Origin: Candidatus Gemmiger faecigallinarum
Lineage (GTDB): Bacteria; Bacillota; Clostridia; Oscillospirales; Ruminococcaceae
NCBI GenBank assembly: GCA_019120395.1
Contig: DWVD01000045.1
Span: 1-52,506 of the forward strand
Direction of reading: 5' to 3'
DNA: 52,506 nt
The first letter of the stretch is position 1. Every line of letters starts with the position of its first letter. Made by a program: the position numbers and the translations under genes. Of the stretch, positions 36,301 to 43,617 are shown one piece after another. Under the pieces are notes generated by a model, which saw only the letters and a list, made by a program, of their open reading frames with translations, was not told where the DNA came from and ran no database searches.

Positions 36301-38340
36301 ATAAGTGCGATTTTTGCGCCAGCGGTCAGCCACCTGCAGTTCGGCAAGGGTACGCACGCCATACATAGACAGAAAATCCAGCTGATCGGGGATCTCGGTG
36401 CCGTTTTCCAGCTCATGCACCTGCAGCCCTGCCAGGCTGTGTGCCTGACGACGCAGCTCATCCAGAGAAGGCTGGTCAAAACGAATGGGCTGCCGGTCGT
36501 CCTGCATGGGATGCAGCAGTCCAGCAAAATGGTTGGTGTTTTCGATGATGGATTCACAGGCGTTGGGCAGGTCCTCTGCGCGCTCAGCCAGCAGCACAGT
36601 GGTGATGCCCAGTGACGGGTCGCGGGAATACAGGTATTTGGTGATCAGTTCGCCTTCCAAAAGCGAGGCATCCTCCACAAACAGCACATAATGGGGATGA
36701 GGAGGTGCGGAAGCGGCGCCGATGTCCGGGTCACGTACCCGGCCGCGCAGAACATTGCACAACTCATAGAAAACGTCGCTGGCTTCGGTCTTGCCCACCG
36801 CAAAGTAGCGGGAGGTACGGCCCTGACTCCACACATGAGGCAGCCATTTGACAAAACTCCACTGTTCCAGCGCCTGGCGGTCGCCATCGGCGCAGACCAT
36901 GGCGATTTTGACGTCGGTATAGCAGGTATTGGCGGCCAGCCCGGCCAGCAGACTGTAGACAACGGGCACTGCCCCCCGCTTGCTGGAGCCGCCGACCACG
37001 CCGATCAGAAGTTCCCGGGCCAGGTCGATACCGATAGGCACGTCTTTGAGCATGGCGAACTGCCGTTTCAGCTCGGCGGGTTTTTCCTGCAGCGGATCGG
37101 TTTGAAGGCTGAAACGGCGGCGGGGAATTTCAATCTCCACCTGGAAAGGCATGCTGCCCAAACCCAGCCGTTCGAACAGAAAATCCGGGTGATGGGGGTC
37201 TCGATTCCACAACTGGGGCGACTGTGCATGGTATCCGCACAGCGTCGCGGGCGGGGGATAAGTGGCGTTAAGCGCCTGGACGTTGGCGGTATACTGCTGA
37301 CGCAGTGTGTTGGCCTGCTGCACCAGATAATTGCTGTAGGCATTGATGCGGGCGCGCTCAGCCTCGTATTCCTCCTGGTTCTGATGTTTCAAGTTTGCCA
37401 TGGCCCACACGGCACCCAGTACGGCGCTGCCTACGGCGGTGACCAGGCCGGTGTACAAAAATGCGCCGGACTGCATGCCGGTGGATTGGGCGCCATAGAT
37501 GGCCAGAAGAGCCCCCAGCAGCATGGGCAGGGCCATGGTCAGTGAGGGACCGATGGTCAGCAGCAGCGGTTTGGGGCGGGAAGGATGCGCGTCGGGCACC
37601 GCCTCGATGGTCAACTTTTCGCGATACAGTTCGGGCAGGGCGCGGGGAGACCGATTGATATACCGGGTCGCCTGCCCGGGTTGCCGGGGCGGGTTGGAGA
37701 CTTTGGCGGCGGTGTCGTGCACTTCGGGCAGAATCCGGCTGTCCAACTGCAGCTCTCCACCGCGGGCTACCAGGCAAAGCACGCTGCCCAGATACACTGC
37801 CATCAGGCCAAACAACTGGATCCTGTCCCCAAAAGACAGACGGTGAGGCGCGGTGATCTTGCGGCCGTTGCAGTAGGTGCCGTTTGTACTGTGATCAATT
37901 AGGTATAGCCCGTCGCTGCGGCGAGACAACTCGCCGTGGTGTTTGCTGACCAGCTCCTGGAAGGTATAGCGGATCTCGTTGTCCTCGCCGCTGCCAAAAC
38001 GCAGCCGGGATACGCCGCTCAGCGCAAATTTTCGGGCGACTGGCAGCGTGCTGCCGTGATCCACGGCAACCAGCGTCAGCCGGTCGCCGCCAGGGGTGGC
38101 AAGCGTTACGGCCAGGCCGTCGGCCAGCGGCAGTGCGCCGTCGGATTCGTGTCCCAGGATGGTATACTGCTCCGGCGCACGGTGCAACACCCAACAGCGA
38201 TGAGTGACTTCCAGATGCAGCCGTACGCTGCGGCGCAGGTGGTATTCTTGTGCGTCGAGGACCAGATGATGGTCCACGTTGTCAGCACCTTCCAGTGTCA
38301 GCTCACGATAGGTATCAGAGTGGTAAAGGATCAAAAACAT
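33400..38340 (-). CDS. essC: EssC/EccC-type type VII secretion ATPase with FHA domain
   Basis: A 1646-aa membrane ATPase, the motor and substrate receptor of type VII secretion. An FHA domain lies at about 110-180 (LRFGSGEDNEI, LVSKHHGEL, STNGTYCNGRKI). Two membrane segments follow (about 258-312), then a coiled linker and three FtsK/SpoIIIE ATPase domains. ATPase 1 has Walker A GTTGSGKSE near 712 and Walker B HLFIIIDEFAEL. ATPase 2 has GSVFSGKST near 1137 with VVVVIDNYAAF. ATPase 3 is degenerate (GRERTGRTN near 1425, Lys replaced by Arg; Walker B FLFAADLADY). Order and length agree with EssC (about 1480-1500 aa), slightly longer. The only clear core T7SS membrane component in the locus; EsaA, EssA and EssB are not seen. 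Confidence 0.95.
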   Translation of the reverse strand: MFLILYHSDTYRELTLEGADNVDHHLVLDAQEYHLRRSVRLHLEVTHRCWVLHRAPEQYTILGHESDGALPLADGLAVTLATPGGDRLTLVAVDHGSTLPVARKFALSGVSRLRFGSGEDNEIRYTFQELVSKHHGELSRRSDGLYLIDHSTNGTYCNGRKITAPHRLSFGDRIQLFGLMAVYLGSVLCLVARGGELQLDSRILPEVHDTAAKVSNPPRQPGQATRYINRSPRALPELYREKLTIEAVPDAHPSRPKPLLLTIGPSLTMALPMLLGALLAIYGAQSTGMQSGAFLYTGLVTAVGSAVLGAVWAMANLKHQNQEEYEAERARINAYSNYLVQQANTLRQQYTANVQALNATYPPPATLCGYHAQSPQLWNRDPHHPDFLFERLGLGSMPFQVEIEIPRRRFSLQTDPLQEKPAELKRQFAMLKDVPIGIDLARELLIGVVGGSSKRGAVPVVYSLLAGLAANTCYTDVKIAMVCADGDRQALEQWSFVKWLPHVWSQGRTSRYFAVGKTEASDVFYELCNVLRGRVRDPDIGAASAPPHPHYVLFVEDASLLEGELITKYLYSRDPSLGITTVLLAERAEDLPNACESIIENTNHFAGLLHPMQDDRQPIRFDQPSLDELRRQAHSLAGLQVHELENGTEIPDQLDFLSMYGVRTLAELQVADRWRKNRTYTSMRVPIGIKAGGALCCLDIHEKFHGPHGLVAGTTGSGKSETLQTYILSLALNFSPEDVGFFLIDFKGGGMANLFSGLPHLLGQISNLSGNQVHRAMISIKSENRRRQRLFNEYDVNNINQYTRLYKAGECRQPIPHLFIIIDEFAELKREEPDFMRELISVAQVGRSLGVHLILATQKPSGTVDDNIWSNAKFRLCLRVQDRQDSNDMLHKPDAAFITQAGRCYLQVGNDEIYEQFQSAWSGALYDEHSGDNTRAAAILLTRTGRTGIVGSRTKIKRRERERLSWLTALAAEVLAATPSGPAAPLDDLIDQVAAGSLFRDGRLQGSASARQALLNFLQLWPAGCTDPAVAARAILSQSEELGHPLPAPQEKTQLDALVEYLAQVARQEQIRSSPRLWLPVLPGMLTLDSLEPSHPASLPLPSEWSLNVPVGLLDDPENQLQTPLAVDLSSSHLAVCGSVFSGKSTLLQTLCYALVRRYPADWVNLYLLDFSSHLLSCLNDAPQVGGVMDESAPDRVGNFFFLLDRMLDERKKQLKGGNYRQFVRVNGMVMPAVVVVIDNYAAFAEKTENKYEATVLRAAREGVGYGIFLVLSAAEFGLNGIPGRIAENLKTVLCLGLGDKFKYMELLHVGSVPVLPEPGIPGRGLAMADKAPLEFQAAVAADAPDDYARGRLLARSCRALRNAWTGAPARPVPCIPELPTFSLLRQAPDYPALCRDPRWLPVGYDRRSAAVYAVDLAQTYCYTILGRERTGRTNALKLMMQSAADKGAQLVVYEHLAEGQAGRLQSLAEKLGAQYLTTDPALFAFWQEFTPEFVRRNKRKLALETEGHTEAEVYEQMQSEPLVFLFAADLADYFRAVYTPDHGTGNMKGFMETILKKGALHNIYFFGCLRADQYTELTGRPGFQSYTARSSGMLLGGNASSQRMFSFQNIPFAQLSRPMPKGMALAASASDSSQAITVILPLAER

Positions 38341-38362
38341 GGCGCTACCCCCAGCACGGAAA

Positions 38363-38902
38363 TCACATCACGGCGTCGTCAAACAAAAACAGCGTGATCT
38401 TCAGCCGGAACTGCCCGGCGCAGATCACATCGCCGCCGACAAGAGGAAACGGGCGGCCGGGCACCACCCGGTAACACCGCATCAGCCCCCGCTGCACAAA
38501 AGTACCGTTGGAGGAATTGTTATCTGACAGGAACACCTGCCCGCCGCGCGCCTGAATACGGCAGTGCTGCTGGGAGATCAGAGGGTCCTGTACAAAAATA
38601 CTGCACTGCGGATCCCGGCCAAGGGTGATGGGGTGGGATGGGTCAAACACAAAGCGTTGAACAGGGTCGGTATTGGCACGCAGGTACAACATCGGGCGGC
38701 GCGCCGGGGGCGGCGCGCCGCCTGTGCCAGGAGTACAGAGAGCGTAGTTTAAAAGTTCCTCCTGTACCAGGTTTTTTGCGGCGCGCAAGTACTTCTCCTT
38801 TTCGTTTTGGTGATGGATCAACAGCACGGCCGCCGCCACTGTCCCGGCGGCCAGGATCAGCAGAAACAGCAGGCAGAGAATGGCAGTATCGGTTTGATTC
38901 AA
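38363..38902 (-). CDS. Membrane-anchored FHA-domain protein, first gene of the secretion operon
   Basis: A 179-aa protein with an N-terminal membrane segment (residues 7-29, ILCLLFLLILAAGTVAAAVL), a charged helix, and a C-terminal FHA domain with all phosphothreonine-binding landmarks: ITLGRDPQCSIFV, PLISQQHCRI and NNSSNGTFVQRG. The start is TTG (complement of 38900-38902), 6 nt after AAGGAGG; no suitable ATG exists. It precedes EssC by 22 nt. It is the best preserved FHA module of the locus and a likely reader of the kinases encoded by the divergent operon (inference). Confidence 0.85.
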   Translation of the reverse strand: MNQTDTAILCLLFLLILAAGTVAAAVLLIHHQNEKEKYLRAAKNLVQEELLNYALCTPGTGGAPPPARRPMLYLRANTDPVQRFVFDPSHPITLGRDPQCSIFVQDPLISQQHCRIQARGGQVFLSDNNSSNGTFVQRGLMRCYRVVPGRPFPLVGGDVICAGQFRLKITLFLFDDAVM

Positions 38903-39034
38903 ACGGAACCTCCTTGTTGGGCGGTGAAAAAAGCGAAAAAACTCACCCGCTGTTGGAGGCGGGCGGGATCAGAATGAATTGGTTATGAAAAATCAGCCAA
39001 AAACAGAGCGGTGTTGGATAACGGTTTTGGTTAT

Positions 39035-39063
39035 ATTATAAGAAAGGCGGCGGACAGTGACAA
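39035..39063 (-). promoter_or_regulatory. Promoter of the leftward secretion operon
   Basis: On the minus strand, TTGTCA (complement of 39058-39063), a 17-bp spacer and a consensus TATAAT (complement of 39035-39040). The leader before the FHA gene would be about 125 nt. Confidence 0.7.
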
Positions 39064-39191
39064 CGGCTTGCGTCCGAGCTTGAGTACGAATATTTGTATT
39101 CGCGGCGTGCTGAAAACCACCCGGAGTAAATCCCACATCCGTTCAGCAAAAATATGGAATATGTTCAAAAAATGAATACAATATCGTGTAC

Positions 39192-39215
39192 GCAACCGCG
39201 TATCAACGCGGTTGC
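39192..39215. promoter_or_regulatory. Operator-like palindrome overlapping the regulator promoter
   Basis: GCAACCGCG (39192-39200) and CGCGGTTGC (39207-39215) form a perfect 9-bp inverted repeat with a 6-bp centre TATCAA. The right arm shares TTGC with the -35 element TTGCAT (39212-39217), a placement that would let a bound repressor block RNA polymerase. Confidence 0.55.
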
Positions 39216-39240
39216 ATGCGCCTATTTTTGAATCTATAAT
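39212..39240 (+). promoter_or_regulatory. Promoter of the rightward operon (XRE regulator first)
   Basis: TTGCAT at 39212-39217, a 17-bp spacer, and consensus TATAAT at 39235-39240. Transcription would start near 39247, giving a leader of about 130 nt. Confidence 0.65.
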
Positions 39241-39279
39241 TATTATTAAATTGTGAATTCTTGATGGAATTTGTTGCAT

Positions 39280-39297
39280 TTTGCATAAAAATGCAAA
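39280..39297. repeat. Exact inverted repeat in the leader of the XRE regulator gene
   Basis: TTTGCAT (39280-39286), AAAA, ATGCAAA (39291-39297). Further TTGCAT-like copies lie on both sides (39274, 39300). It may be a second operator or part of an autoregulatory site. Confidence 0.4.
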
Positions 39298-39376
39298 GAT
39301 GCAGCATGCGGCGCGGATATGGCGGGCGTTGCGGCAAAAGCCGGCGGTATTCGGACAGAACAAAGGGGGAAATGGT

Positions 39377-40891
39377 GTGTCAGAATTTTCCACGATGCTC
39401 AATGGCTACATCCATCAGAAGGGATATTCTGTCCGGGCGCTGGCCCGGCGGTTGGGTATATCGGCTGCCACGCTGACCAAGCTGTGCAACGGCACCCGCA
39501 GCCCGCGCAACCAGCGCGAGAACGTTACACGCATCTGCAACGCTTTGATGCTGACTCCTGCCCAGCGGGACGCGCTGAATGATGCGCTGGAACGTGAGAT
39601 CATCGGCGGCGAGGTCTATGCCTCCCGCATGAGCATGAAAGCATTGATAGAGGGTATGGCCGGCGCCTCACTGCAGGAGACCCGTGTGGTGACCAACACC
39701 GCTCTGCCGCCTCAGGTAATGGCGGACAAGCGGGCGGATGTTTATACCATTTTACGTGCTTTTCTGGAAAACGGAGCCGATGGCCATACACTGGAGCTGG
39801 TGCTGCCGCCCAGTGATCCGGTGGTTATCGAGGCCATTGGCCGTGTGGTCAAGACACGGGCTGTCACGGTACGGCATATCATCGCAATGGCTGCGTCGGA
39901 CAGTGCCACCGGCCGTATCGACTCGCGCAACATTGACTGTATTCAGCGCATCCAGCCTCTGCTGTTGGGCAAAGGCACCAAAAACGACAGCTACCAGCCC
40001 TTTTACTATTATGACCATGCTGTGGGTCCGCCGGACAATCTGCTCCAGTTTCCCAACGTACTGATTTCGGATAAAGGCGTGATGATCTGTTCGGCTGACT
40101 ACAGCCGGGCAATCTACAGTTCCAGCCGGCCGCTGCAGAAATATTACCATAGGCTGTTTGTCCACCAGCTTGCCAGCTGCCGGCCCCTTGTCACCACGTG
40201 CCACAGCGTACTGGTACAGATGGCCCGCTATAATCGAATGATGGAGGCGGGCAATGGCGAGAGTTTCCTGACGTTAAGCTGGCAGCCCTGTCTGATGTGG
40301 GCTGTCACCGACCAGGAGTGCTGCCATTTTCTGCCGGAGGAGCTACCCTTCCGCGAAGAATACCTGAAGGTGTATCTGCCTTATCTGGGGCGCCTGCGCC
40401 GGTTAGAGCATATCACGCTGTACTTTTCTCTGGAGGGGCTGCAGGCCTTTGTACGTGACGGCGTTATGCGTGAACTGCCGGATGGGATCTTGAAAGAGCC
40501 GCTGCCGGTGCCTTTTCGGGCGCAGCTTCTGCAGCGACTGCTGACGGGAGCCGAGTCTGGCCGGGTGGTCCCTCATATCGTACGGGACGAGAAACTGCGC
40601 ATTGGCCAGGACGCCCAGCTGCTTTCCTGTGGGGCCGACACTATCATGCTGGCCATTTTGAACCATACGCTGGACAACAGCATCTGTTTTGTGGAGGAGC
40701 TTTCGGCCAACTGGAGCGCGCTGGATTTTCTGGAGACGCTGGAGAACAGCGACTGGCTGTACTCGGTGCAGGAGACTTGCGCGATGATCCGGGAGCTGGT
40801 GGACGCCTGCCAGACGCCTTACAATGCCTTTCACCTGCCGGCACGGCCGGCGGCGCAGGCCGCGCCCCGCTGGATCACTGACGAAGCGTGA
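39377..40891 (+). CDS. XRE-type transcriptional regulator with large effector domain
   Basis: A 504-aa protein with an N-terminal helix-turn-helix (residues about 5-60): YIHQKGYSVRALARRLGISA, TLTKLCNGTRSPR. The C-terminal 430 residues match no family I know; they may bind a ligand or form an oligomer. I chose the GTG at 39377 since AAAGGGGG lies 7 nt upstream; the longer frame from ATG 39281 would start inside an inverted repeat and add 32 basic residues without a ribosome binding site. Location next to a palindrome over its own promoter suggests autoregulation and control of the divergent secretion operon (inference). Confidence 0.8.
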   Translation: MSEFSTMLNGYIHQKGYSVRALARRLGISAATLTKLCNGTRSPRNQRENVTRICNALMLTPAQRDALNDALEREIIGGEVYASRMSMKALIEGMAGASLQETRVVTNTALPPQVMADKRADVYTILRAFLENGADGHTLELVLPPSDPVVIEAIGRVVKTRAVTVRHIIAMAASDSATGRIDSRNIDCIQRIQPLLLGKGTKNDSYQPFYYYDHAVGPPDNLLQFPNVLISDKGVMICSADYSRAIYSSSRPLQKYYHRLFVHQLASCRPLVTTCHSVLVQMARYNRMMEAGNGESFLTLSWQPCLMWAVTDQECCHFLPEELPFREEYLKVYLPYLGRLRRLEHITLYFSLEGLQAFVRDGVMRELPDGILKEPLPVPFRAQLLQRLLTGAESGRVVPHIVRDEKLRIGQDAQLLSCGADTIMLAILNHTLDNSICFVEELSANWSALDFLETLENSDWLYSVQETCAMIRELVDACQTPYNAFHLPARPAAQAAPRWITDEA

Positions 40892-40955
40892 CCGGTAATC
40901 TTTTGGACATCCCGCGGCTCCCGCGGTTTGTAAAAATATAGTAGGAGGAAATACC

Positions 40956-42632
40956 ATGAAAACAAGGCAATTCTCTGCATTTGCCCGCAGCCTTGCGGCG
41001 GTTTTGGTAGCCATTTGCCTGGCATGCCTGATCCCCTTCGGCGCGCAGGCAGCAACGACCACTACCAACGAAGCTGTCATGAACGATACCAGCGGCGTCG
41101 TTCAGATCAAGCTGGTCTATGTGGATCCCAATACCCGGCAGGAATACAACATTCAGTCCGGTACCGGTTTTTTGATCAATGACAGTACAGTTATCACCTG
41201 CAACCATGTAGTGGTAATGGATTCCAACACGCTGGCAACAGCGGCCACGACCTTTGGCGCCGACGCCAATGTGATCCAGAACAACTGCCAGATCCAGATC
41301 AGCGTCCTGCGTGACCTGACCATCACCGCCACTGTGCTGAACTCCAGCGCTGAGATGGATTACGCGATCCTGAATTTGAGCAGCCAGCTGTATGACCGTA
41401 CTTATCTGCCTATCCGGTCCAGCGCCACGGTGCAGCAGACGGAAGAGGCTTTCACCCTGGGCTTCCCCAGCGAGGTGGAATATTTCCAGGACGTCAACAC
41501 CTACACCAGTGATGACATCACCATCACCAGCGGTCGTGTCAACAAGCTCAACACCATCAACGGTGTGGATTACATCCAGACCAGCACCCGCATCACTTCC
41601 GGTAACTCTGGCTGCCCGCTGGTTGATGCCAACGGCGCCGTCATCGGTATCTGCCAGGGCAGTACCGGCGAGGGCTTTGACAGCGATTACTTCTATGCTA
41701 TTGCCATTGACCAGCTGACCCGCAGTCTGGATGCTTTGGGAATCGAGTATACCTCTGCCGACGGAACAGGCGCGGTGACCGAGCCCGAGGCGACCCCCGA
41801 CGCTCAGGAGAGCGCCGAGCCTGAGGCGACACCTGCCCCTGTGGTCGACAAGATGGGCCTGAGCGCTCTGGTCAGCGATATGCAGGCTGTCAACTCGGAC
41901 GATTACAGCGAAGAGACTGCGTCTGCATTCGCTGCCGCTCTGGGCGATGCCCAGGCTGTGCTGGACAGCGACGCCGCAACTCAGGAGGAAGTGGATGCCG
42001 CCCAGACTGCGCTGGAGAGCGCCTATGCAGCACTGCAGCCGGCCGGCAACAACACCATGTTTATCATCATCGGCGTTGTTATCGCCATCGTTATCGTTCT
42101 GGTCATTGTTATCATCGTCTTGACCACCCGAAAGGGACGCAATAAGGCCAGCACAGATTACGTTGCGGGTGATACTGTCGCTTCCGGTGCATACGGCCCG
42201 GCGGACGGCAGTTTTGCCGCGGTGCAGCAGCCGGTCACCCCGCCCACTGCTCCGGTCGATTATGCCGGAAGCGGTGCAGGAGAAACGACTGTGCTGAACC
42301 AGGGTGCGGGCGAGACCACTGTGCTGAACCAGAACACCAACTTTGGCACGCTGACCCGTAAAAAGACAGGCGAGATCATTCATATCAACAATGCCAGCTT
42401 TACCATCGGCAAGGAACGCGCCAAGGTCAACTACTGTGTGACAGACAACACTTCGGTCAGCCGTACCCATGCAACCGTCCACAACCGCGGCGGCGTGGCT
42501 TACCTTGCGGACAACCGTGCCACCAACGGTACCTTTGTCAATGGGGTGCGCTTGACCTCCGGTCAGGAGATTGCCCTGAAAGATGGCGACGTAGTCCTGC
42601 TGGCGGACGAGGAATTCGTCTATCACATCTGA
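40956..42632 (+). CDS. Trypsin-like serine protease with FIVAR region, membrane anchor and cytoplasmic FHA domain
   Basis: A 558-aa protein of unusual design. Signal peptide 1-32 (VLVAICLACLIPFGAQA); trypsin/HtrA-like domain 40-255 with a readable triad, H84 in VITCNHVVVMD, D135 in AEMDYAIL and S218 in TSGNSGCPLVD; acidic Pro/Glu linker; FIVAR-like helical segment (about 300-360); membrane helix 368-391 (IIIGVVIAIVIVLVIVIIVL); cytoplasmic tail with a doubled ETTVLNQ motif (443-449, 453-459); C-terminal FHA domain (FTIGKERAK, TSVSRTHATV, RATNGTFVNG). The protease faces outward and the FHA inward, so cytoplasmic phosphorylation could govern an external protease. TAGGAGGAAATACC precedes the ATG. 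Confidence 0.88.
   Translation: MKTRQFSAFARSLAAVLVAICLACLIPFGAQAATTTTNEAVMNDTSGVVQIKLVYVDPNTRQEYNIQSGTGFLINDSTVITCNHVVVMDSNTLATAATTFGADANVIQNNCQIQISVLRDLTITATVLNSSAEMDYAILNLSSQLYDRTYLPIRSSATVQQTEEAFTLGFPSEVEYFQDVNTYTSDDITITSGRVNKLNTINGVDYIQTSTRITSGNSGCPLVDANGAVIGICQGSTGEGFDSDYFYAIAIDQLTRSLDALGIEYTSADGTGAVTEPEATPDAQESAEPEATPAPVVDKMGLSALVSDMQAVNSDDYSEETASAFAAALGDAQAVLDSDAATQEEVDAAQTALESAYAALQPAGNNTMFIIIGVVIAIVIVLVIVIIVLTTRKGRNKASTDYVAGDTVASGAYGPADGSFAAVQQPVTPPTAPVDYAGSGAGETTVLNQGAGETTVLNQNTNFGTLTRKKTGEIIHINNASFTIGKERAKVNYCVTDNTSVSRTHATVHNRGGVAYLADNRATNGTFVNGVRLTSGQEIALKDGDVVLLADEEFVYHI
42276..42332 (+). repeat. Tandem AGETTVLNQ-encoding repeat beside the FHA domain
   Basis: Two copies, residues 441-449 and 451-459 of the protease-FHA protein, identical in protein but differing at synonymous positions (GGAGAAACGACT versus GGCGAGACCACT). 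That means the peptide rather than the DNA is conserved. Confidence 0.75.
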
Positions 42633-42660
42633 CCGCAGGGGCCGGCTTCCGTGCAGAGGT

Positions 42661-42775
42661 GACCTGACGGTTTCGACAGGTCGGAAAATTGGCAAAAAGG
42701 CAGCGGATGCAGCAAGGGGCCCCGCAATACATCAGGTATTGCAGGGCTGTGCCGGAAAGCAGACGCTGCCTTTTT
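42661..42775 (+). ncRNA. Structured intergenic RNA element between protease and phosphatase genes
   Basis: The hairpin GACCTG (42661-42666)/CAGGTC (42677-42682) is followed by a 12-bp perfect outer stem AAAAAGGCAGCG (42694-42705)/CGCTGCCTTTTT (42764-42775). This encloses an inner stem GCCC-c-GCAATAC (42719-42730)/GTATTGC-a-GGGC (42736-42747). The outer 3' arm ends in five T residues, so a partial terminator is one explanation; a processed or regulatory RNA is another. Confidence 0.4.
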
Positions 42776-42835
42776 CCAAAAAGGCCGAATTTTTCCATTT
42801 GCATCAACTTGCGCAAAGAGAAGGCAGGACAGCAG

Positions 42836-43603
42836 ATGAAGTTTTTGACGGCGGTCCACACCGATGTGGGCCTGAGAAAGAAAACCAATCAGGACTCGGT
42901 GCTTATCATGCAGGCGGATACCGGCGCGGGACCGGTACTGCTGGCCTCCGTCTGTGACGGCATGGGGGGCCTTGCCAAAGGCGAGGTGGCCAGCGCCGCT
43001 ATGGTGCGCGGCCTGGCAAACTGGTTTACGTCCTCGCTGCCGGCGTTGCTGGCCGGAGGATTCCATGCCGAGCAGCTGCGACTGGATTGGGATGCTCTGG
43101 TCCAGGCGACGGCGCGCCGGATCTCCCAATACGGCGCGAATATCCATGTGGACATGGGGACGACGGCGGCGGTGTTCCTGGTGGTGGGCAGCGATTATTA
43201 CATCATGAATGTGGGGGATTCCCGCGTGTACGCTCTGACGGACCAGCTGTACCAGCTGACCAAGGATCAGACCTATGTTCAGCGCGAGATCGACATGGGA
43301 CGCATGACTCCGGATCAGGCGGCCACCGACCCGCAGCGCAATGTGCTGCTGCAGTGCATCGGCGCCAGCCCGGTTGTCCAGCCGGATTTTTTTACCGGGA
43401 AATTGGCGCCGGGGCAGATGTATTTGCTTTGCTGCGACGGCTTTCGGCATGTGATCCAGCCGCAGGAGATCTACCAAGCTATGAATCCCGCCGTTTTGGC
43501 CGACGAGGATTCAATGCATGGCGCCCTGGTCCGTTTGACCGAGCTGAACAAGCAGCGCCGCGAGGAGGACAATATCTCTGCCATTTTAATCCGCACCTGC
43601 TAA
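42836..43603 (+). CDS. PP2C-family Ser/Thr protein phosphatase
   Basis: A 255-aa metal-dependent phosphatase that would reverse phosphorylation by the kinases encoded downstream. PP2C landmarks: TDVGLRKKTNQDSV (residues 8-21), the metal-binding Asp in ASVCDGMGGLAKGEVAS, MGTTAAVFLVVG, YIMNVGDSRVYAL, LTKDQTYVQ and the C-terminal EEDNISAILIRTC with the last metal Asp. Length is typical of bacterial PrpC/Stp (about 240-255 aa). The ATG at 42836 has AAGGCAGGA upstream; the frame open since 42689 runs through the hairpin element and is not used. The stop is 14 nt before the first kinase gene, the usual phosphatase-kinase pairing. Confidence 0.93.
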   Translation: MKFLTAVHTDVGLRKKTNQDSVLIMQADTGAGPVLLASVCDGMGGLAKGEVASAAMVRGLANWFTSSLPALLAGGFHAEQLRLDWDALVQATARRISQYGANIHVDMGTTAAVFLVVGSDYYIMNVGDSRVYALTDQLYQLTKDQTYVQREIDMGRMTPDQAATDPQRNVLLQCIGASPVVQPDFFTGKLAPGQMYLLCCDGFRHVIQPQEIYQAMNPAVLADEDSMHGALVRLTELNKQRREEDNISAILIRTC

Positions 43604-43617
43604 AAGGGGACTGGACT

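Larger units (their letters stand above)
38903..39376. other. 474-bp divergent control region of the type VII secretion locus
   Basis: No gene; markedly AT-rich. It carries back-to-back promoters (minus strand 39035-39063; plus strand 39212-39240), an exact inverted repeat overlapping the plus-strand -35 box (39192-39215), and a second exact inverted repeat in the regulator leader (39280-39297). Confidence 0.75.

Noticed and set aside
39281-39376. Longer N-terminus for the XRE regulator from ATG 39281
   Set aside because: No ribosome binding site, begins inside an inverted repeat, and adds residues not typical of the HTH family. GTG 39377 has AAAGGGGG 7 nt upstream.
42694-42775. tRNA or small mobile element
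   Set aside because: The stems do not give an acceptor/anticodon arrangement, and there is no target duplication or transposase. A structured leader or terminator is more likely.
43087-43617. N-terminal extension of kinase 1 through the phosphatase gene
   Set aside because: It would overlap the PP2C coding sequence in another frame. The kinase proper begins at 43618 with a normal spacing and family start.
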